Assembly: GCA_030674185.1 (NCBI GenBank)
Contig: JAPXFY010000013.1
Span: 51,035,567 to 51,099,566 of the forward strand
Direction: 5' to 3'
Origin: Monoplex corrugatus
Taxonomy: Eukaryota > Mollusca > Gastropoda > Littorinimorpha > Ranellidae
Length of the DNA stretch: 64,000 nt
Positions 57,565 to 64,000 of this stretch are shown in pieces; the first letter of the stretch is position 1, and each line of letters begins with the position of its first letter. Below the pieces are notes generated by a model. The model was not told where the DNA came from and made no database searches. It saw only the letters and a list, made by a program, of their open reading frames with translations. Position numbers and translations under genes: made by a program.

Positions 57565-57948
57565 CTAGAGGCGCGGGCAGCAGATATCAACATGGGAACC
57601 CCAGATGACGCAGAAGTAGGAAATGGCGACAACCTCAGCAGCTCTCCATCTCAGCAGCAGCAGAATGCCATTTCCCCCACCCCCACAAATCCCCCTAGTC
57701 CAACATCCCCGACCCAGGTTATCCCTTCAGAGCCACTGTCAACAGTTGAGGAACCCTCCACTCAAACCACCCCAGCCCGTCTGCGACTGGTCGACATTGC
57801 TTGCGGTGCCGAGAAGTCAAAGTGTGTGGAGAAAGAAGAGGAGGGAGAAGGGGACAATGGTTCCAGCCGCCTGTTGCAGGTGGTGAAAAGGAGTGTGGAT
57901 GGAGAAGCCACCGCCCCCAGTGTACCAGCGGAGGAGCGTGTTGTATGA
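57565..57948 (+). other. Candidate stop-readthrough extension of ABHD17
   Basis: The ABHD17 stop is TGA followed by CTAG, the motif known to promote readthrough in several metazoan mRNAs. The same frame is then open for 127 codons to TGA at 57946. The extension would be rich in Ser, Pro, Thr, Gln and Glu (LEARAADIN, SSSPSQQQQN, TPTNPPSPTSP), with an acidic KEEEGEG part; it looks disordered. It also contains an internal Met at 57592. Other frames here also have fairly long openings, so openness alone is weak evidence. Confidence 0.4.
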
Positions 57949-58099
57949 CCCTGCTGGGCTTGTTTAGAGACTCCACTAAAGCCCATGGTTGTGCCACACT
58001 CACACCACTCTTGCTTGGTCTTACCATGCCACCACAGTGCTTAAATTCTCCCCTTTCTTTTTCCTCTCACTACTCACAGTATCTGGACTCTAGGGCTCA

Positions 58100-58134
58100 C
58101 CCCCCCCCCCCCCCCTCTCTCTCTCTCTCTCTCT
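58100..58134 (+). repeat. Poly(C)-(CT)n tract
   Basis: A C run followed by CT repeats in the ABHD17 3' UTR. Confidence 0.9.
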
Positions 58135-58299
58135 TAGGGGAAAAAGCCAACATATTGTCATTTCCATTGTCTTATGATGCACTCATGCCTCTTACTAATG
58201 AGTCGGCATCAGTGATGGATTGCTTTATTTCGCTTTTTCTTTGTTAAAATGAAAACCAGATGTATATGTTTTTCCATTCTGAAATGAGCTGGACAAAGC

Positions 58300-58305
58300 A
58301 ATAAA
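58300..58305 (+). terminator. ABHD17: Candidate ABHD17 polyadenylation signal
   Basis: AATAAA 736 bases after the TGA, followed by TGCTGTTGGTCTGGG. Other AATAAA hexamers lie further on (for example near 59638), so a longer 3' UTR is possible. Confidence 0.45.
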
Positions 58306-58435
58306 TGCTGTTGGTCTGGGAACTGTTTTATAATATCTCAGAAAGAGTTGATTAAAAAAAAATAGTAAGCCTACATCAGATTTGAAGAATAATATCTGTA
58401 ATAAAAACTACAGAGAATGTAATACTGAATATCCT

Positions 58436-58569
58436 GAAATTTTATGCTTTGCATGAGATAAGTTATGCATTGAAACAATAGAATTATGATCTATGAAATA
58501 CTGAAAGATTTTATGCTTTGCATGAGATAAGTTATGCATTGAAACAATAGAATTATGATTTATGAAATA
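58436..58569 (+). repeat. Tandem duplication, 2 x ~67 bp
   Basis: TTTTATGCTTTGCATGAGAT ... ATAGAATTATGATYTATGAA occurs twice in a row with almost no differences, so it is recent. Confidence 0.93.
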
Positions 58570-61500
58570 CCTATAGTTCAGCCCCAAATAGTAGTCTGTC
58601 TCCTTTCACTCTGTTAAATTTTGTTGTCATGGTAATACTTACAGGAGTGAAGTACTTTTCCATTCAGGAGTTCAAGTACTTTTCCAAACTCCCAGAAACA
58701 GAATTGATTGCAGCCAAATGCCAGCCTTGTCTGCAGCTAATTGGGTCAGAAAAAATATTTTTGTAAGTGATGTGTGGTTAGAAATTATAAAAGCTTGACA
58801 GTGCCAAGGACATGATCTTTTGACTAGGCTTAGTCATAGTACAATGTAAATTGTAATGAAGGACTGCTCATTCTATCCATCAAACAGTTCAAACGCTAAG
58901 AAAGATTTCTCAGTACTCTGCAGGAATATTTGATCAAGTGCTGCATCATTAGTTTGGTGGTGATACAACAGATACTGTGACAACATTGAAAACTGAAAAA
59001 AAAGGATTAATCAGAGGAGTGGTGGTTCCTTCCCTTCCACCTCCTCCCCTCCCCTCCAGGCCTGTCTGTTTCCCTTGTCCAATCATTTCCCAAGACCCCT
59101 CCCCCAGATAAAATCTGCGTCACTGCCCCCATGTCTGCTGCCCGCAACATTCCCAACACATAGAATGTGTTTCAACATTATTTTTATGCTCTGGTAATGT
59201 ATCTGTACTGTAATCTACATTATGTATTTTTTGTGTCACTGTCAGTTTACATTGTAATGTATTATGAATTATACACACTCGTAATCACAAATCTGTGATC
59301 AGTTTGAGAGTATGTCCATTGACTCCTTTTTCACGTTTTTCCCTATGATGATCTAGGTTTACTTGATTTTTCAGGAGTGAATTATATGGCTATGTGATAA
59401 TTGATACCAATAGAAACTCTTTAGTTGTCTATGCACTGGTTGCTGTGTTGTTTTGTATATCTCTTTCCATCATTTGAAAGATTTTTTACCATTAAATTTA
59501 AAATCATAAAACATTACAAAATGCACAAACACAATAATAGCAGAGACATAGAATTGTGTGCATTCTCAGTCATTTCATTTCAAATAGCACTAGGTGTACC
59601 AAGATTCTAAAACATCTTGTATGAATTTGAGTCATATAATAAAGAAGGGATATATTTATACATGAATACTGTTTAATTCTGAAGTTCTTTGGAGCTGTTT
59701 ATTTTTCCCCACTCATTTTAAAGACTTTTTCAATATTTCATCAATCATTTTGTGATTTCTTAAGACAGTGACATTGCTTTTGTTCTTTTACTCAGTTTTA
59801 ACTTGTGATATGAAATTGCTTAATTTTGACATCTTGAGAGATTTGTGATGGATTTTTTCTTCATTTCTTGTTTCATTCAATTTTGTACCCCCCATACTCC
59901 CTCAGCTACCACGACCCCAATTTCAAAAATACAATTAACTTAAGAAATGAATAATGAAACAAAATTGGAAACTTGTTCTTGAAATTGTTGGTTGGCTTTT
60001 GGTTTTTCTTTTGGTTGTTTAGTTTGATTGACCAGAGGCTGTTCCATTGTTCTAATGCCCTGGATACTAAATTTTGAAGTACATAATTTGATTAAGTATA
60101 GGACTTTCACAGCTAGTTTGGACTGTGATAGTCTCAAGTGTGCAAACGTGTTTGGATAAAATATGACTAAACAAATAAAGTTATGAAGTTTGGGCTAAAG
60201 GGGAAACATTTCAAAATATTTCTTTTTTCACTTCTCCTCAGACTTTTGTTGTAAAGATATTTCTCTTCTTTGTTCCATTCTTTGAAATTGGAAATATAGT
60301 AGCTTAATTCCCATTTCATTTCTGTTTATATATATATATATGTTTTAAAATGGATTCAGATTGAACAAAGTTGCAGTATAGATAGAGTGTTGATGAGTGC
60401 AAATATCTTTCAGCAGTCTACAGAAGGAACTTGACCATTCTGAGGTAACTGGCGTAAGTGCCCATTAGAAGGCTGTGGATGTATTTTAAATATATCTGTA
60501 AGTTTGAAAAGGCATTGTCTTTTTTTATGCATGAAATTTGAACAAGTTTCAGCAAAGATATCTCATTTGATGCTGGAAAAAGCCTGGTGAGAGTTTGGTC
60601 AACATTAAAGCCAGCAATCATAAATCGTGAGTTGCTATAAGTTTGTCTTTTTCAGGGGAATCGTTATGCAATAAATAAATATATGAAAACATGAAAAGAA
60701 GATTGCAAGGATGGCTTGACTGGATGGCCATGTACACTTTTTTTCCCCTTTAATTTATCACTACTGTCAGTTTTATATATTTGTTTTTAAAGACTGACAT
60801 GGGTATCTCTGTTTAGTTTGCTTTCCATGAGGTTATCAGAGCTGTGTTTTTCATCAAGACTAAGCTGTAAGCATGAAGCATGAGTTTTCTGTCCGTTCTT
60901 GTTGTAAAAAGCATGTTTTCATATATTCACTTTAATTTGATAATTGTTGCACATTCATACATATATATATATTTGATTAAGTCACTGTGTTAGACATCTT
61001 GCACAAACATGCAGTTTATTCATATTATGAAGATTCCATACATGTTGTCTTCTCACAGCACATATATTTGGTTAAATGATTGTTCAGACATCTTGCATGA
61101 ACATGCAGTTCATATAAAAATTCCAGACTGTTTATTTCCTCTCCCTCTCATGCTTTCAGATTGCCCTGCAGAATGGGAACCAGTTTTCTTGCTTAGCCAT
61201 TTTTTTTCATTAGTTTAATTGTCACTGGTATAGTCTGCTCTGTTTAGGCAGCTGTGTTCCATCTTTCAAGCGTTGTCAGTCTGGAGTGGAAGGAAACTGT
61301 AAACATTGCTATTCCACCCTAGCAGATTTTGTTTCATAATCATACGCACACATCCTCTATATAGTATTGTCATCAGTCATTAATTACAGTAAAGTAATAT
61401 GCATTATGTTTGAAAAAAGAGTCTGATATACTGGTGGCACAATATCCGATGACAAATGGCACTGTTCCACATATCCATCACATACATCAGGGGTTTTTGT

Positions 61501-62100
61501 TTATCCGTTCATGAAAAAGTAGAGAGTGGTAACTTCTCCAAGAACTTATTGAAGGGTATCAGAATAAATGAACTGCGAAAGACGGTCAGAAGAAAATTGA
61601 GACAAAGGTGGATAGCTTAGACAGTTCTTGCTTGGTTTTAGTAACAGGCATGGGAATAGTCCATTAAAACCCAGATTTCCACAGCAATAAAATCTGTTTT
61701 GCACATGAACAAAATAGTGTCAGTGGGAAAAATAACTTGGGGTACAAGAAAGAAAAAAGACTGCTTTAGCCCTTCACAGGATGCCCACAAACAGCCAGAC
61801 ACTTTTGTTTGCGTGCTGCTGCCATCCTTTTCATTGAACTTGAGCATAGCTTTCTTTGAAGCAGGCCACAGTGTTGAACATAGTTGCTAGATCTTTTCCA
61901 CTGCATTCTTTTCACAAGTTTATTGCATTGCCTGAATGTCATCCTCAAGCACTTAGTCGTGGCAAAATGTATTAATATAGCAGCTGTGCATGGAAATGAG
62001 TGCGGGTGTGTGCTGATGTAGAGATGAAGGTTTGTGATGGAGGCACATGCCATCATGCACACAGTGCTGCTTAAGAGTTGTTTTATGGTTTTTAACATAA
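58570..62100. other. AT-rich flank, no gene recognised
   Basis: No open frame resembles a known protein and no splice-linked exons were found. A weak tandem similarity lies at about 60990-61130 (AGACATCTTGCA and AACATGCAGTT blocks). It may include a long ABHD17 3' UTR or be intergenic. Confidence 0.5.
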
Positions 62101-62105
62101 ATTGC

Positions 62106-62436
62106 TTAACCCTTTCCCATTTTATCCCGCCGCAGCCCGCCGACCGGGAAACCCAGCTTTTTATTTACACCCGCCGCAGCCCGCCGCCTATCACTTAGGC
62201 CTGGTGGGGAATTTCCATCACGCTCTAAGCACTAGGGATTACACACACCTCATGAATGAAGTTTCCCGTGAAAGTCAGGATTAACCAATGAAAGAATGAT
62301 GCTGAGTTTGGTACCACACATCGCCTCATTTACAAGATATCGGTCAGCATCTGACCTTTTCATTCACACGCTTTCGGAAATCTCTGAATACTAGGAAGAG
62401 TTTCTGAGCAGAATCTGCAAATGGGAAAGGGGTAAT
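62106..62436. mobile_element. TTAA-bounded MITE, second family
   Basis: The left end TTAACCCTTTCCCATTTT and the right end AAATGGGAAAGGGGTAA form terminal inverted repeats of about 17 bases. The interior has two CCGCCGCAGCCCGCCG units and GC-rich sequence. No coding capacity. The right-edge target reads GTAA rather than TTAA. The CCCTTT terminus suggests a relation to the palindromic family (piggyBac-like; inference). Confidence 0.75.
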
Positions 62437-64000
62437 GTAACATATCTTTTTGTAAATCTTGAAAAATACTTGAAGCTAGTCTCAGGTACCAGTAGCTTAG
62501 ATTTAAAATTGTAGCAAAAAAACAAAAGCAAAAAACAAAAAACGGGGCTCATGCCCCCAAAATTTCGTTTTTTCTATAATGCCTACAAACTTTCCTTTTT
62601 TTTTTCTGTCAATTCCCATGCCTGTATTAAGTGAAAACAACGGTGAGGTGGGTTCAGTTTGCAACTTCCACCCAAATTGTAGTTGTTTGGTAGGGCAAGT
62701 TTTGTGTCAGTATTGGTTTAGTGACAATGACATGGTTTCTGTAGAATACTGTGCTCACCAGTAAAAGGCACAAAAAAACCTAACAAAACTTTACATAGTC
62801 ATTTAGTTAATTCTTCTGTTGTTGTTGTTTGTTTGCTAAGGTTGAGATCTGAAAAGGTATTACCTGCTAGCCATGTCATTTGCACTGTACGTAAAATACA
62901 TGGATATGAAAGGAAAAGTTCCACAGTTTCATCAAGGTACGTAACATTATTGACAATACCAGAGTGCTAATGATGACATTTATTTTTTGATTAGCTTTTT
63001 GTCAAGTTGCAAATCTCAGCGAGTTACATTTTTGTACAGGCTGTTCATCTATAACTCTTTCACTCCCTCATCCTATCCCTCAGCTCCTTGCAGCAGTGGT
63101 AAGGTGCAGGAGTGAAAGGGTAAAGTCTCTGTTCACTGTTCCATTCCCATCAGTATTGTGAATGGATACAAATGGCTTCTCACTCTCAAGTCAGTGAAAA
63201 TATTCATTGTGTTGAGTTTTAGTATGATGATGTGTTATTTCTTTGTTGATAAAGAGAAGGCATTTTGTCGTTGAAAAAAAGGGCGTTACATATTATATAT
63301 TCCAGAAATGGTGTAAAGCATTTTCTTTGCAATTCACAGTGTGGACTAATAGATCATGCTCTGAATTATGTGTTCTCACACAAAAGGGTCTGTTTACCTT
63401 TGAGATTCCCCACCTTCACCCATATGATATGATGTGCATTGTATTTGAATCAGCACTGTATACATACATAAAGATTTAGACTCAGTATTGTCAGATGTGC
63501 ATTCTTGGTACATGTCCAGTGGCATACTGCATATTGTACCTATTTCAGAGATTTTTTTTTGATTTTTTTTTTGTTGGAATTACTGGTATTGTTATCTGTG
63601 TTTGGAATGATTCTGTTGGTGTTCTCTCAAGATTATCTGCCGAACGAATGTGCAGCACGGTCCATAGAACAATACCATTATCCTCAACCTTGTCTTGTCT
63701 GCTTACAATTCTCATTATGTATTGTACTCACCAGAGTCACAGAATTGTATGAATGACTTGTAAAGATTTAACACTGATGTCTGAAGACAAATTGAGACAA
63801 ACATTTTGCCTTACAGTACATGTTTATTATTGTACATAGATTATGGTATGTTTATGGTTAAGATTAATTATGATACCTGTGCGTATTCCATGATTCATTG
63901 TACAGTTGTCATTGTGTTGTATGTGATCTGTAGATTGTGTTGACAAGTGTTGGATAATGGATCTAACACTCATGCAGTTCAATTTGTTCAAAAAGATAAC
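62437..64000. other. AT-rich flank, no gene recognised
   Basis: Nothing recognised except the inner-type palindrome at 63050-63124. Confidence 0.5.
63050..63124. mobile_element. Single palindromic element, inner type, decayed
   Basis: CTTTCACTCCCTCATCCTAT and CAGCTCCTTGCAG oppose GGTGCAGGAGTGAAAGGG. No outer arms. Confidence 0.6.

Noticed and set aside
57592..57948. Independent gene starting at ATG 57592
   Set aside because: Low-complexity, no family match, and directly in frame with ABHD17; better treated as 3' UTR or a readthrough tail.
62102..62284. Pro-rich 60-codon open frame
   Set aside because: It lies inside the MITE at 62106-62436 and reflects its CCGCCGCAG repeats.
5548..63124. 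Repeated palindromes as a CRISPR-like array
   Set aside because: Copies are dispersed over tens of kilobases, bounded by TTAA, and lie in a eukaryotic genome.

Overview
This is eukaryotic (metazoan) DNA: small exons with GT/AG borders, long introns, many microsatellites and a dense load of non-LTR retrotransposons, SINE-like repeats and DNA transposons. Protein matches and repeat style suggest a mollusc, perhaps a marine gastropod. That placement is inference from memory, without a database search.

Three host genes can be read. (1) TIMM44, the matrix-side scaffold of the TIM23 mitochondrial import motor, lies on + from 2115 to 31027. Fifteen coding exons join without a frame break into 461 residues. 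(2) A homologue of human C9orf85, a small basic protein with four CxxC pairs, lies on - from 43571 to 37147: four coding exons, 205 residues, plus a likely non-coding 5' exon near 47.8 kb. (3) ABHD17, an alpha/beta-hydrolase depalmitoylase, lies on + from 48257 to 57564 in two coding exons. Genes 2 and 3 are head to head and share a short promoter interval near 47.87-48.2 kb with an inverted CCAAT box, a perfect CRE and an ETS-like site.

ABHD17 shows two oddities. Exon 2 lacks one base in a C run at 57372-57374, which breaks the frame just before the catalytic Asp; this could be an assembly error or a real null allele. Its normal stop is TGA followed by CTAG, the known metazoan readthrough context, and the same frame then stays open for 127 more codons of Pro/Ser/Gln/Glu-rich sequence.

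The mobile fraction includes an intact 1100-codon CR1/L2-type LINE in the last TIMM44 intron (27029-30331), an intact Tc1-like DD34E transposase in intron 3 (6048-7076, -), a decayed mariner, remnants of RTE-like and RNase H-bearing LINEs, a 0.73-kb inverted repeat inside the ABHD17 intron (54217-54949), and a dispersed family of nested palindromic elements bounded by TTAA. One of these palindromes cleanly interrupts an older LINE at 53158, which shows TTAA targeting (piggyBac-like). TIMM44 exons 6 and 10 are accompanied in adjacent introns by degenerate local copies of themselves.

Most (TG)n tracts lie on the sense strand of the gene that contains them. From about 58.3 to 64 kb there is AT-rich sequence with no recognised gene and one 330-bp TTAA-bounded MITE.
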